A stretch of DNA of 64,000 nt from Allorhizobium ampelinum S4 (GTDB lineage: Bacteria > Pseudomonadota > Alphaproteobacteria > Rhizobiales > Rhizobiaceae): NCBI RefSeq assembly GCF_000016285.1, contig NC_011989.1, positions 1,119,001 through 1,183,000 on the forward strand. The letters run 5' to 3'. Positions 54,354-63,583 of the stretch are shown here, one piece after another. Position 1 is the stretch's first letter. Every line of letters starts with the position of its first letter. The translations under genes and the position numbers were made by a program. The notes beneath the pieces were generated by a model. It had not been told where the DNA came from. It saw only the letters and a list, made by a program, of their open reading frames with translations, and did no database searches.

Positions 54354-54382
54354 AAAAGGCCGGTAGTGATCCCGGCCTTTTT
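54354..54382 (+). terminator. Rho-independent terminator after ilvE
   Basis: AAAAGGCCGG, an 8-base loop and CCGGCCTTTT followed by T form a strong stem and T-run right after the ilvE stop. The remaining DNA up to 54647 is AT-rich and gene-free and probably holds the cfa promoter. Confidence 0.9.
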
Positions 54383-54647
54383 AATTATATTCTCAATAGT
54401 AAATATGATTTTCTTTTCTATGTCTCGGCGTGATTTACTGCCTGACGTGTAATATAAAAAACTACGCATTCTACGGTTGTCTGAGAATTTTCACATTTTG
54501 CGCATAATTTGTTCTTACATATCACCTGGTTAGGTATGCAGGTTTCCCTTGCAAGCCAAGCAAACTCACACTTCCTTTGTTCTCGTTCGTCTTTCGGGAA
54601 AATCGCATTAACTTTTCCCCGACAGACTGTAAGGGCTGTTGAAGATC

Positions 54648-55940
54648 ATGGCAGTGCGTCCCGGAAATGCAGACCGCTTGAAACAACCACCAAGATTCAT
54701 TTTGAACGCCATTTCGGATTGGGCCTTGGCCTCGGCGTTGTCGCGCATCGTCACCATCGGGTGTCTGGACATTGTCACTGCCAGCGGCAAGACGCTGTCA
54801 TTTGGTGACCGCACGGGTGCCCCTGTCACGGTTCGCTTCGCCGATACGCGCGCGCAATGGGCTTTTCTGATCGATGCCGATATGCGGCTGGGCGAACTTT
54901 ATATGGATGAACGGTTCTTTGTCGATCAGGGAACCATGTTCGATTTTGTGTCCATGGTCCTGCGGGAGGCGCAAAACGCCACCCATCCACTGATCGCCCG
55001 GATCATCGACGATGTGAGGACCCGGTTCAGGATCTTTCGCCATCGCAATCTTCCCGCCAGATCCAAACAGAACGTCGCGCACCATTACGATCTGGATGCA
55101 CGGCTTTACGAACTGTTTCTGGATGAAGACCGACAGTATTCCTGCGCTTATTTCGAGCACGATGATCAGAGTCTGGATGACGCACAGCGCGCCAAGAAAG
55201 ACCATCTTGCCGCCAAGCTGCGCCTCAAGTCGGGAAACCGTGTGCTGGATATTGGCTGCGGCTGGGGCGGTCTCGCCCTTCATCTGGCCAATAGGGCTGT
55301 CGGCGGAGAGGTGGTTGGCGTCACCTTGTCTGAAGAGCAGCTAGCCTACGCGCTCAAGCGGCCCCGCAAGCCTGCGACTGAGGCGGCCAATGTCGATTTC
55401 CGGTTGATGGATTATCGCAGTCTGGACGGCAAATTCGACCGCATCGTCTCGGTCGGCATGTTCGAGCATGTCGGTCTTGCAGCTTATAGGACGTTTTTCA
55501 ACAAATGCAGCACGCTGCTGGCCGATGATGGCGTGATGGTGCTGCACACGATCGGCTGTTCCGCAACGCCGGGCTTCACCACGCCATGGCTCGACAAATA
55601 TATCTTCCCTGGCGGCTATATTCCGGCGCTCTCGGAAATCGTTCCTGAAATCGAGAAGGCTGGCCTGACGATCACGGATGTCGAGGTGCTACGCATCCAC
55701 TATGCCAAGACCTTGCGCCACTGGCGTGATCGCTTCACCGCCCGCTGGGCAGAGGCGGCTGCCCTCTATGACGAGCGCTTTTGCCGGATGTGGGACTATT
55801 ATCTTTCAACCGCCGAAGCCGCCTTCTATCACGAGGATCTCGTGGTCTTCCAGATCCAGATAACCAAGAAAAACAATGTTCTGCCGCTGACGCGGGATTA
55901 TATTCTGACGGATCACGAAAAGCAGGCCGCCGCCGTATAA
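54648..55940 (+). CDS. cfa: Cyclopropane-fatty-acyl-phospholipid synthase
   Basis: A 430-aa SAM-dependent enzyme that adds a methylene bridge to unsaturated phospholipid acyl chains in the inner membrane. An N-terminal domain (about 1-125, with MRLGELYMDERFF) precedes the methyltransferase core. Key motifs are NVAHHYDLDARLYELFLDEDRQYSCAYF, VLDIGCGWGGLALHLA (SAM loop, about residue 200), FEHVG and PGGYIPALSE. ATG 54648 is used in preference to a TTG nine bases upstream. Normal length, intact. Confidence 0.95.
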   Translation: MAVRPGNADRLKQPPRFILNAISDWALASALSRIVTIGCLDIVTASGKTLSFGDRTGAPVTVRFADTRAQWAFLIDADMRLGELYMDERFFVDQGTMFDFVSMVLREAQNATHPLIARIIDDVRTRFRIFRHRNLPARSKQNVAHHYDLDARLYELFLDEDRQYSCAYFEHDDQSLDDAQRAKKDHLAAKLRLKSGNRVLDIGCGWGGLALHLANRAVGGEVVGVTLSEEQLAYALKRPRKPATEAANVDFRLMDYRSLDGKFDRIVSVGMFEHVGLAAYRTFFNKCSTLLADDGVMVLHTIGCSATPGFTTPWLDKYIFPGGYIPALSEIVPEIEKAGLTITDVEVLRIHYAKTLRHWRDRFTARWAEAAALYDERFCRMWDYYLSTAEAAFYHEDLVVFQIQITKKNNVLPLTRDYILTDHEKQAAAV

Positions 55941-55952
55941 GGCGCACGGTGA

Positions 55953-56282
55953 TCAGTTTGTCGGCAAAAATCGGTGATAGCTATCGGGGTCGGTGACGAT
56001 GTCGCGCACCATATCAAAGAATTCGGGAACTGTCTGGCCCAGTGTCTGGGGTGAAAAATCAAACCAGTACCGTTTGGAAAATTCGCCTTCGACATCATTG
56101 TGGTAACGGTGCAAGAACTCGTGCATTTCCTGCACTAATTGTTGCTTTCTGATGTCCTCGGTCAATCGGGCATAGCCAGCAATCGCCTCAGGTACGCTTT
56201 GATATTCCAGATCCATATCCTGATGAAGATAGCTGCCAATCAGGCCTGAAAGTGCGTCGAAATCGTCAGTCATTGATTGCAT
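55953..56282 (-). CDS. CdiI-like immunity protein for RNase toxin
   Basis: A small, acidic, Tyr/His-rich protein of about 109 aa. The opening DFDALSGLIGSYLHQDMDLEYQSVPEAIAGYARL matches the CdiI-type (contact-dependent inhibition) immunity family, whose members start with a short helix and a Y-x-H-Q-D pattern. It should bind and neutralise the toxin encoded just upstream. ATG 56282 is used; a TTG at 56288 and ATG 56273 are alternatives. The gene is only 15 bp after the toxin stop, same strand, as expected for a toxin-immunity pair. AT content is higher than neighbours (29 G+C in the 60 bases 56101-56160). Confidence 0.75.
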   Translation of the reverse strand: MQSMTDDFDALSGLIGSYLHQDMDLEYQSVPEAIAGYARLTEDIRKQQLVQEMHEFLHRYHNDVEGEFSKRYWFDFSPQTLGQTVPEFFDMVRDIVTDPDSYHRFLPTN

Positions 56283-56297
56283 GGTCAATCGTTACTC

Positions 56298-57167
56298 TTA
56301 CGGAACGGGATAGGAGGTGAGAATATAATGGGTCATGCCATTATAAGTCTCTTTCTTTAAAATAATTCGGAGCCTCGTCATTTGTTGAACCTGCCCTGAT
56401 GCTCGGACCACACCTTGTCCGATCACCCGTCCTGCATCGAACACAATGGGTGGTTCCAGCTTGGAGCCAATGGCGGCATTCTGTGACCATTGCATGATCC
56501 GTGCCTGGTTCAACCTCAATGCTCTGGAAATTTGATCTTCAGCGATGCGCAGACTGCTGAAGGACGAGATAACGGGAGGGGGCGCGCGATTGGTTGCTGT
56601 TTGTGCGATCCGTTGGCGTAGGAATGCCTCATCCTTGGCAATATGCCTCTCTATCGTATGGCCGCCAAGCCGGCTTCCTGCCTGCGCTTCATGTTGCATC
56701 AAAGAGATACGGCCGGATCTGATGGCGGCTGCGCGAACTGCGCCAGCCATTGCAGCCCCGCCGATTGGCACCACAAAGTCCATCGCCATGCCGATGTTGT
56801 CTGCCGCCTGGGGCGATGCGCCAAGAGATTTCGCGAGGGACGACGTACCTTTCTCCGTCCAGGAGCGTTCGTTTTGCCCGGTCCATAATTGTCGTCCGCC
56901 CGTGGTGCATTGGTCTGCGGCATGAAGCGCCAAAGCTCCTCCACCGACCTTGGTCAACATTGTCGGTTCTGGTGTGGCAAGAAGTGCTCCGGCCGTCAGG
57001 CCTTCCGCAGCGCAGCCGAGCAAGCGTAATCCACCTATGACCCTGTTGCCCAGCGTTCCGCCTTGTTCGACCGTTTCCCCTTCAAGGACCGCCGCCAACT
57101 GAACGGCAGATACTGCGATAACCAATCCCCCGTCTATCGGAGCATTGCTTTCATTTTCTGTTGGCAT
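56298..57167 (-). CDS. RNase A-fold (CdiA-CT type) toxin, stand-alone
   Basis: A 289-aa protein with a two-part build. Residues about 10-150 are Gly/Ala/Leu-rich with hydrophobic stretches (DGGLVIAVSAVQLAAVLEG, VGGGALALHAADQ, FVVPIGGAAMAGAVRAAAIR). Residues about 165-289 match the bacterial CdiA-CT RNase A-like domain. GGHTIERHIAKDE supplies His170 and His175, LRQR gives Arg186, and the C-terminus YNGMTHYILTSYPVP gives Thr284 and Tyr286. In the Yersinia kristensenii CdiA-CT toxin the catalytic set, as I recall, is His, Arg, Thr and Tyr with the same spacings (His to Arg 11, Thr to Tyr 2). It likely cleaves RNA in a target cell. It lacks CdiA repeats and any CdiB. GGGAGA precedes ATG 57167. 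Confidence 0.78.
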   Translation of the reverse strand: MPTENESNAPIDGGLVIAVSAVQLAAVLEGETVEQGGTLGNRVIGGLRLLGCAAEGLTAGALLATPEPTMLTKVGGGALALHAADQCTTGGRQLWTGQNERSWTEKGTSSLAKSLGASPQAADNIGMAMDFVVPIGGAAMAGAVRAAAIRSGRISLMQHEAQAGSRLGGHTIERHIAKDEAFLRQRIAQTATNRAPPPVISSFSSLRIAEDQISRALRLNQARIMQWSQNAAIGSKLEPPIVFDAGRVIGQGVVRASGQVQQMTRLRIILKKETYNGMTHYILTSYPVP

Positions 57168-57337
57168 GGATAATCTCCCAAACGTTCCGGCTTTGGGAAG
57201 GTTTCATTTTTCGTGGAATTTTACAACCCTCGCAAGGGATAAACCAGAAGGTTGCCGGAGACCCTATGCTGAAACATGGAACTCATGTTCCGTTCAATCG
57301 CAACAGAGCCATGTCCACTGTAATACCAAAGCTCGAA

Positions 57338-57444
57338 GATGCTGAAACATCCTCACTTTAAAGAGATTTCGAATATCTCAAATGCATGAAGGGCTTGAGA
57401 TATTCGAAAACGGAATGCGAAGAGTCATTGAAAATGACTCTTCG
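57338..57444. repeat. Dispersed palindromic repeat, well-preserved copy (copy 2)
   Basis: Two perfect hairpins: CGAATATCTCAA / TTGAGATATTCG (57370-57381 and 57395-57406) and GCGAAGAGTCATT / AATGACTCTTCGC (57417-57445). The 5' part (57338-57369) aligns to copy 1 at 40662. Gap 57168-57508 holds nothing else of note. Situated between the toxin gene and mgtE, the element could have come in with the toxin island or act as the mgtE terminator. Confidence 0.65.
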
Positions 57445-57508
57445 CATAAGACATAGCAGTGTAAGCGACGAGTGCGCCATTCAAGCCGCCACTCACTCGA
57501 TGCCAAGT

Positions 57509-58885
57509 TTACAACAGCGTCCCGCTCAAAATCACCAGCGCAACCGTAAAATAGATCACCAGCCCTGACACATCCACCAGCGTCGCCACGGCAGGAGCCG
57601 AGGCGCTGGCGGGGTCGAGCCGCAAGCGTTGCAGCAGGAAGGGCAGCATCGAGCCCGCCATCGAGCCGAAGGTGACGATGCCGATCAGGGCTGAAAACAC
57701 GGTGAAGCCGACCAGCAGCCAGTGATCGCCGTAATTGTAGAGACCCATATGCTGCCACAGCGCAATGCGAACGAAACCAACCAAGCCGAGAATGGCCCCC
57801 AGCGTCATGCCCGTGGGCAATTCACGGATGGCTACCCGCCACCAGTCGGAAAGCTTTAATTCGCCGACTGCCAGCGCCCGGATGATCAGCGAGGTTGCCT
57901 GCGAGCCGGAATTGCCGCCCGAGCTCATGATCAGCGGGATGAACAGGGTCAGCACCACGGCCTTTTCCAGCTCGCCTTCAAAATATTGCATGGCGCTAGC
58001 GGTCAGCATTTCGCCGAGGAACAGGGCGGCGAGCCAGCCGGCCCGCTTCTTGATCATGCCGGCAAAGCCGATCTGCATATAGGGCTTGCCCAACGCTTCC
58101 ATGCCGCCGAATTTCTGGGCGTCTTCAGTCGTGTCGGCAATCATTGTGTCGATCACGTCATCGACCGTGACAATGCCTAGCATCTGACCGGTATCGTTGG
58201 TGACGGGCAGGGCGAGCAGATTGTTGCGGCGGATCAGACGAGCCACTTCTTCCTGTGTCATCAACGGGCTTGCATGCACGACGCCATGACATTGGGCGAC
58301 TGACAGGATGGACGCCTCCGGCTCTACGGTGATCAGCCGCCGCAGCGTGACCACGGCAATAAGCGTCCGGGTGATACGGTCCAGCACATAAATCGCATAG
58401 ACGGTCTCGCTGGCGTTTTCCACCATCCGCACATGGGCCAGTGTTTCGGCCACGGTGAAATCATCGGGAACGCTGACGAATTCTGTCGTCATGATCGATC
58501 CGGCGGTGCGCTGCGGATAGGCCATCAGGTGTTCGACGGCATGGGCCGTGGCCGCATCGAGCCGCGAAAAAATCACCATCCGGCAGCGGTCGTCCATCGC
58601 CTGAAAAATGTCGGCGACCCGATCATGGGCGGTGGCTTTCAGCAGGCGCACGGCTGTATCGACCGGAAGAGCCGCGATGATGTCGGCAGCATGCACCAGT
58701 TCGGGGCGGGCAATGACGCGCAGCGCCTTTGGCTGCGGCAGGCTTGCCAGCATGGCGGCGGCCTCGGAGGTGTCCAGCGCATTTAGCTGTTCGATCCGGT
58801 CCGTAACGGTAACGACATTGAGGCTGTCGTTGAGAAGGTGGCGGGCAGCATGACCGGCCCGCAGAGGAAGGCGTTGGATGTTCAT
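57509..58885 (-). CDS. mgtE: Magnesium transporter MgtE
   Basis: A 458-aa Mg2+ channel. An N-terminal helical domain (about 25-135) precedes two CBS domains (about 135-260) that sense cytosolic Mg2+ and gate the pore. Five C-terminal membrane helices include the signature PLIMSSGGNSGSQATSLIIRALAVGE and PAVATLVDVSGLVIYF. Start at ATG 58885. Intact. The promoter lies in the 499-base gap up to 59384, where I see no Mg-type riboswitch but cannot fold the RNA here. Confidence 0.94.
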   Translation of the reverse strand: MNIQRLPLRAGHAARHLLNDSLNVVTVTDRIEQLNALDTSEAAAMLASLPQPKALRVIARPELVHAADIIAALPVDTAVRLLKATAHDRVADIFQAMDDRCRMVIFSRLDAATAHAVEHLMAYPQRTAGSIMTTEFVSVPDDFTVAETLAHVRMVENASETVYAIYVLDRITRTLIAVVTLRRLITVEPEASILSVAQCHGVVHASPLMTQEEVARLIRRNNLLALPVTNDTGQMLGIVTVDDVIDTMIADTTEDAQKFGGMEALGKPYMQIGFAGMIKKRAGWLAALFLGEMLTASAMQYFEGELEKAVVLTLFIPLIMSSGGNSGSQATSLIIRALAVGELKLSDWWRVAIRELPTGMTLGAILGLVGFVRIALWQHMGLYNYGDHWLLVGFTVFSALIGIVTFGSMAGSMLPFLLQRLRLDPASASAPAVATLVDVSGLVIYFTVALVILSGTLL

Positions 58886-59179
58886 TGTGCTTGCCTTTCC
58901 GTCGATCCGCCGTAGCGCAACCGACCGGCAAGCTGACAGAACCGTCAGAGCAGGGCGACCGCGTACGGCATGGACAATCGACTGCTACTGTCGCTTGGCA
59001 TCTTATCGATGACTCCGTTGATATCCGTGCGGAAATCTCCCGCCCGTTCATATTAGCTGCGCCTCTGCCTGCGCAAAGTCAAGAGGGGGATGGTGGCTCA
59101 AACCAGGGCGAAAGCGTGCGGCGCACTACACAAATCGGTGATTGCCGGCTCTGTATGGATATAGGCGTCATCTCGATGG

Positions 59180-59326
59180 TTATTTTGCTATCCCGTTGTC
59201 CGGCGCGCGCAGAAATTTCCGAGAGTATGCAAGGACTTGCTCAATAAACTCCACAGCCGCTTTCTCGGTCGGAAAGGTGGCAAAACGGCGGGCGCAGCAC
59301 TCACGGTCGGTTAACCATGCATACAA
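59180..59326 (-). CDS. Small ORF (48 aa) in mgtE-MFS gap
   Basis: This ORF is short, with TTG 59326 as the first plausible start and TAA 59180-59182 as the stop. The product (for example ECCARRFATFPTEKAAVEFIEQV) has biased third positions and a helical look, but the start is weak and the frame stays open further upstream. It could be a real tiny protein or a remnant of a longer one. The other parts of the gap 58886-59384 hold no convincing gene. Confidence 0.25.
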   Translation of the reverse strand: MYAWLTDRECCARRFATFPTEKAAVEFIEQVLAYSRKFLRAPDNGIAK

Positions 59327-59384
59327 AACACACTCAACGCTTAATGCTGGCGCGGGTCGGTCGCGCGCTTGCTCAAGGGGCCGG

Positions 59385-60614
59385 TCATGATGCTGATCGG
59401 CGCTGAAGCGCTACCGAAATCAAGAAAACGATAAGGCCAAGCAGGGAAAGAACCGCGCCGACATAGCCCGTTGCGCCATAGCCATAGCCGGCGGAAATCA
59501 CCATGCCGCCCAGCCAGGCACCGAGCGCATTGGCAATGTTGAAGGCTGAATGATTGGAAGCGGCAGCCAGCGTCTGGGCGTCGGCTGCGACATCCATCAG
59601 TCTCGTCTGCACGGCGGGACAGGCGGCGAAACCGCAGCCGGTCAGAAAGACGCAGATGCACAGCATGACCGGATTGGCGGCAGTCAGCGAAAAGATCGTC
59701 ATCAGCACAACGTTGAAGGCCAGCATGCCGCCGATGGTGCCGTTCAGCGAGTAATCGGCCATGCGTGAGCCAACGACATTGCCGACATTCATGCCGATGC
59801 CGAACAGCGCCAGCACCACGGCAATCATCGAAGCGGGAAGCCCGGCGGTGTCGGTGGTGGTCTTGGCGATATAGCTGAAGATTGAGAACATGCCGCCAAA
59901 GCCAACCGCTGCCACGGCAAGCGCCAACCACACTTGTAACCGGCCGAAAGCGCCGAGTTCGCGGCGAATGCTGGCACCTTCTGCTACCGTGTCCTTACGC
60001 AGGTTGAACGCGATCAGCACTGCCGTCAGCGCTGCAATTGCCCCGACCAGCATGAAAGCGGCCCGCCAGCTCATCATCTGGCCAAGGAAGGTGGCAAATG
60101 GCGTGCCGATCAGCGTGGCAATGGTCAGACCCAGCATGACGCGGCCAACGGCGCGCGCCCGCTTGTGCGGCTCGACCATCGATGCGGCCACCAAGGCGGC
60201 GACCCCGAAATAGGCGCCATGTGGCAGACCGGTGATGAAACGCAGGACGGTGAAACTCAGAAAGCCTGGGGCCATGGCACTGGTGATGTTGCCAAGAGCA
60301 AACAGACCCATCAGCATCAGCAGCAATGTTTTTCGTGGCAGCTTTGCCGCAAGCGCGGCAATGATCGGTGCTCCGACGACCACGCCCAAAGCATAGGCGC
60401 TGATAACCCGGCCCGCTTCGGGTACGCTGACGGAATAGGTCTGCGCCACCTCCGGCAACAGGCCCATGATGGCGAATTCTCCGGTGCCGATACCAAACCC
60501 ACCGACGGCCAGCGCAAATTCAATCAACAGGACGGTGCGCGGCGACAGGGCGGCTTCGGTCCTGTCTGAACTGGGTCTGACGGGCGAGGGTGCGAAGCGG
60601 ATCGTATCGTTCAT
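59385..60614 (-). CDS. MFS exporter, sugar/drug efflux (AraJ-like)
   Basis: A 409-aa MFS protein of the DHA1 efflux type. N-terminal FALAVGGFGIGTGEFAIMGLLPEVAQ is the AraJ/YdhP signature, the loop PIIAALAAKLPRKTLLLMLMG carries motif A, and LPHGAYFGVAALVAASMVEPHKRARAV is the TM4-5 motif. About 12 helices. It exports small solutes, possibly sugars or drugs; the exact substrate cannot be read. ATG 60614 is selected; the 8-residue extension to 60638 lacks a ribosome site. Confidence 0.88.
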   Translation of the reverse strand: MNDTIRFAPSPVRPSSDRTEAALSPRTVLLIEFALAVGGFGIGTGEFAIMGLLPEVAQTYSVSVPEAGRVISAYALGVVVGAPIIAALAAKLPRKTLLLMLMGLFALGNITSAMAPGFLSFTVLRFITGLPHGAYFGVAALVAASMVEPHKRARAVGRVMLGLTIATLIGTPFATFLGQMMSWRAAFMLVGAIAALTAVLIAFNLRKDTVAEGASIRRELGAFGRLQVWLALAVAAVGFGGMFSIFSYIAKTTTDTAGLPASMIAVVLALFGIGMNVGNVVGSRMADYSLNGTIGGMLAFNVVLMTIFSLTAANPVMLCICVFLTGCGFAACPAVQTRLMDVAADAQTLAAASNHSAFNIANALGAWLGGMVISAGYGYGATGYVGAVLSLLGLIVFLISVALQRRSAS

Positions 60615-61004
60615 AAAATCATCCCGGCACCGGAGCAAGGCTGGTGCTGTTCAATAGAAAATGCAGCAGGGAAAACTGCTCGACGCAGCTGAATCGCGAA
60701 ATAACCCATTTGGCGCATCCACAATGCCGCCGCTAACCTTGTGCTGTCATGCGCAAGGCAAGACAGTCAAAGTCGCAAACCTGCGGACGGGGATGGTCAA
60801 ACGTGATGCCGTTACCCTTAGCATGCATGTGTGCGTTGCGGTAGAATGATAATGATGATCTTGATCTTTTCGGCTGCAAACCCGATTTGCAGCAGACGCA
60901 TGCAACATAATCGGTGGTGGATCGTTAAAATGCGTTGTCGTGCGGTTTCAACGTAAGGCACACCAGCCTGGAGCTGGGCGGCGGTCAAAAGGAGCAGCGC
61001 GGGA
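60615..61004. other. Divergent promoter gap between MFS and DagK-like genes
   Basis: The 390-base gap between divergently transcribed genes holds no strong ORF on either strand. GCATGC-type words recur (60823, 60897), and the 60840-60870 stretch is AT-rich. No clear operator was found by eye. It should contain both promoters. Confidence 0.5.
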
Positions 61005-61913
61005 ATGAAAATCATGGCCGTTTTCAACCGAGAGGGCGGGACCTTTCGCACCACCGACATGGATGCCTATTGCGCGCGTGCCGAGCAAATCTTCCACGAT
61101 GCTGGCCATGAGATCGAAACTATGGCTGTTGATGGCCGTGATATCGTCAAGACACTCGAGGGCGCTGCAAAGCAAGGATATGACGCGCTGATCGCCGGTG
61201 GTGGCGACGGGACCATATCGACAGCCGCCGGCATTGCCTGGAAAGCCGGTCTGCCGCTCGGCGTTGTGCCCGCCGGAACAATGAACCTGTTTGCACGCTC
61301 ACTGAAACTGCCGCTCGATATCTGGCAGGTTCTGGAGGTGCTGGCATCGGCGGAGGTCCAGTCCGTCGACATCGCCACCGCCAATGGGCAGCCTTATGTC
61401 CACCAGTTCTCCGCTGGTCTGCACGCCCGCATGGTCCGCCTGCGCAACCGGATGGACTATGCGTCGCGCTTCGGCAAGATGCGGGCCAGCACCAGCGCTG
61501 CGATCAGCGTGATGTTCAATCCGCCCCGCTTTGACGTCGTTTTCGATATCGACGCCGATGGACGGCAGGATAGCAAGGAAGTGTCAGCCGTTTCGGTCTG
61601 CAACAACCCGGTTGGAACCAACCCGTTGTTTTATGCCGATGATATTACCACCGGCCAACTCGGGATCTATCTTGCAGCTCCACTCGATTCTGTCGGATTG
61701 GTGGGGTTGGCGATTGATATTCTGCGCGGCAAGCTCACGGAAAACCAGGCCGTCACGTCGGCCACCTCACAAATCGTTAAACTGCATTTCCCAAAACATC
61801 GCCACGGTGTTGCCTGCGTGATTGATGGAGAACTGCTGCGGATGCCCCGCGATGTAGAGATCAAAATCCATCCAGGCGAATTAAAAGTCTTGGCGCCCGC
61901 CCTTTCGGCATAG
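61005..61913 (+). CDS. Diacylglycerol-kinase-family lipid kinase (YegS/DagK-like)
   Basis: A 302-aa soluble or peripheral lipid kinase. N-terminal domain with the nucleotide motif YDALIAGGGDGTISTAAGIA (GGGDGT about 66-71) and LGVVPAGTMNLFARSLKLPLD; C-terminal beta domain with NNPVGTNPLFYADDITTGQLGIYLA. It phosphorylates diacylglycerol or a related lipid. Start ATG 61005 follows GCGCGGGA. It ends before a bidirectional terminator. Confidence 0.9.
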   Translation: MKIMAVFNREGGTFRTTDMDAYCARAEQIFHDAGHEIETMAVDGRDIVKTLEGAAKQGYDALIAGGGDGTISTAAGIAWKAGLPLGVVPAGTMNLFARSLKLPLDIWQVLEVLASAEVQSVDIATANGQPYVHQFSAGLHARMVRLRNRMDYASRFGKMRASTSAAISVMFNPPRFDVVFDIDADGRQDSKEVSAVSVCNNPVGTNPLFYADDITTGQLGIYLAAPLDSVGLVGLAIDILRGKLTENQAVTSATSQIVKLHFPKHRHGVACVIDGELLRMPRDVEIKIHPGELKVLAPALSA

Positions 61914-61925
61914 AGCATGTCATGA

Positions 61926-61950
61926 AAACGCCCGGACGAGCCGGGCGTTT
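61926..61950. terminator. Bidirectional terminator between DagK-like gene and yejF
   Basis: AAACGCCCGG-ACGAG-CCGGGCGTTT is a perfect 10-bp stem with flanking A and T runs on both sides, 12 bases after one stop and 26 bases past the opposite stop. Confidence 0.9.
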
Positions 61951-61976
61951 AAACTGTGACATTTTTCCGAACAGCT

Positions 61977-63581
61977 TCAATGCGTAAACGCAGCCGCAAT
62001 CAGGGCCTTGGTATAGTCCTCGGCGGGGCTTTCGAAAATGTCTTCCGTCGGCCCTTCTTCAACGATCTTTCCGTTCTTCATCACGATCACATGGTCGGAA
62101 ATCGCCTTGATCACCGACAGATCGTGGCTGATGAACACGTAGGACAGGTCGTGTTTCTGTTGCAGGTCGCGTAGCAACTCGATCACCTGCCGCTGCACCG
62201 AACGGTCCAGGGCCGAGGTCGGTTCATCAAGGATTACCACTTTCGGCTTGAGGATCATCGAGCGGGCGATGGCGATACGCTGACGCTGGCCGCCGGAAAA
62301 CTCATGCGGATAGCGATTGCGCGAGGCGGGATCGAGGCCGACTTCCTTCAAGGCGGCAATGGCACGCTTGTCGCGTTCCGCCTTGCTAAGATCAGGCTCA
62401 TGCACGTAAAGCCCTTCGGTGATGATCTCGCCGACCGTCTGGCGGGGCGAGAGCGAGCCGTAGGGATCCTGAAACACCAGCTGCAATTGACGACGGAAGG
62501 GACGCATCCCGGCGCGGTCAAGGCCGGAAATATCCGTGGTCTCGAAGCTGAACCGGCCATCGGCGGAGAGCAACTTTAGCAGCGCCCGTCCCAGCGTGGA
62601 TTTGCCCGAACCGGATTCGCCGACAATGCCAATGGTTTGGCCCTGGCGAAGCTTCAGATTGACATGATCGACGGCCCGGAATTTTCGATTGCCCTTGAAC
62701 AGGATGCCGGAGCTGATGTTGAAATCCACCACGACATTGCGGCCTTCGAGAATGACCGGCGCATCGGAGGGCGGTGCGGCCTTGGAGCCTGATGGTTCGG
62801 CGGCCAGCAGCATCTTGGTGTAATCGGCCTGCGGGCGGTCGAAAATATCGTCCCGGCTGCCCTGTTCGACAATTTCGCCGCGCCGCATGACCGCCACTCG
62901 GTCGGCAACATGCTTGACCACACCGAGGTCGTGGGTGATCAACACGATGGCCATGCCGAAGCGCTTTTGCAAATCGGCGAGAAGATCGAGGATCTGCGCC
63001 TGGATCGTTACGTCCAGCGCCGTGGTCGGCTCGTCGGCAATCAGCAGGTCCGGCTCATTGGCGAGCGCCATGGCGATCATCACGCGCTGGCGCTGGCCGC
63101 CGGACAATTCATGGGGGTAGCTGTCGATCCGACGCTCCGGTTCCGGGATGCCGACCAGCTTGAGCAATTCCAGCACGCGGGCGCGCGCCTTCGACCGGCT
63201 CATGCGGCGATGAAAAATCAACGGCTCGGAAATCTGCTTGCCGACCGTGTAGAGCGGATCGAGTGAGGTCATTGGCTCTTGAAAGATCATGGTGATCTTC
63301 GAGCCGCGCACGTCGTTCAGCGTCGAGATACTGGCACCTGCCAGTTCGGTTTCGCCGTAGCGAGCCGAGCCTGCCACCTGTCCATTCGAGGCCAGAAGCC
63401 CCATAATGCCCATCATCGTCTGGCTTTTGCCGGAGCCGGATTCACCGACGATGGCCAGCGTTTCACCTTTCTTGACATCGAAGGAAATGCCCTTGACGGC
63501 ATTCACCTCGCCATCGGGCGTGGTGAATGTGACCTTCAGGTCCTTGACGGTCAGCACCGTCTGGTTTTCGGTCTTGTCCAT
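61977..63581 (-). CDS. yejF: Peptide ABC transporter ATP-binding protein, fused dual ATPase (YejF-like)
   Basis: A 534-aa fusion of two ABC ATPases that energise peptide import. N-terminal unit: Walker [11 protein letters not shown] (about 42), signature LSGGQRQR, Walker [14 protein letters not shown] switch [10 protein letters not shown]-terminal unit: [40 protein letters not shown], followed by the oligopeptide-type Asp/Glu tail [14 protein letters not shown]. It starts 2 bases after the permease stop. The fused form is typical of YejF/microcin C-type systems. Confidence 0.92.
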   Translation of the reverse strand: MDKTENQTVLTVKDLKVTFTTPDGEVNAVKGISFDVKKGETLAIVGESGSGKSQTMMGIMGLLASNGQVAGSARYGETELAGASISTLNDVRGSKITMIFQEPMTSLDPLYTVGKQISEPLIFHRRMSRSKARARVLELLKLVGIPEPERRIDSYPHELSGGQRQRVMIAMALANEPDLLIADEPTTALDVTIQAQILDLLADLQKRFGMAIVLITHDLGVVKHVADRVAVMRRGEIVEQGSRDDIFDRPQADYTKMLLAAEPSGSKAAPPSDAPVILEGRNVVVDFNISSGILFKGNRKFRAVDHVNLKLRQGQTIGIVGESGSGKSTLGRALLKLLSADGRFSFETTDISGLDRAGMRPFRRQLQLVFQDPYGSLSPRQTVGEIITEGLYVHEPDLSKAERDKRAIAALKEVGLDPASRNRYPHEFSGGQRQRIAIARSMILKPKVVILDEPTSALDRSVQRQVIELLRDLQQKHDLSYVFISHDLSVIKAISDHVIVMKNGKIVEEGPTEDIFESPAEDYTKALIAAAFTH

Positions 63582-63583
63582 GC

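Noticed and set aside
54509..54808. Forward 99-aa ORF before cfa
   Set aside because: It overlaps the cfa start in another frame and the AT-rich leader, with no support.
58886..59384. Mg2+ riboswitch upstream of mgtE
   Set aside because: I could not find a recognisable M-box or ykoK-like structure by eye; folding or covariance search would be needed.
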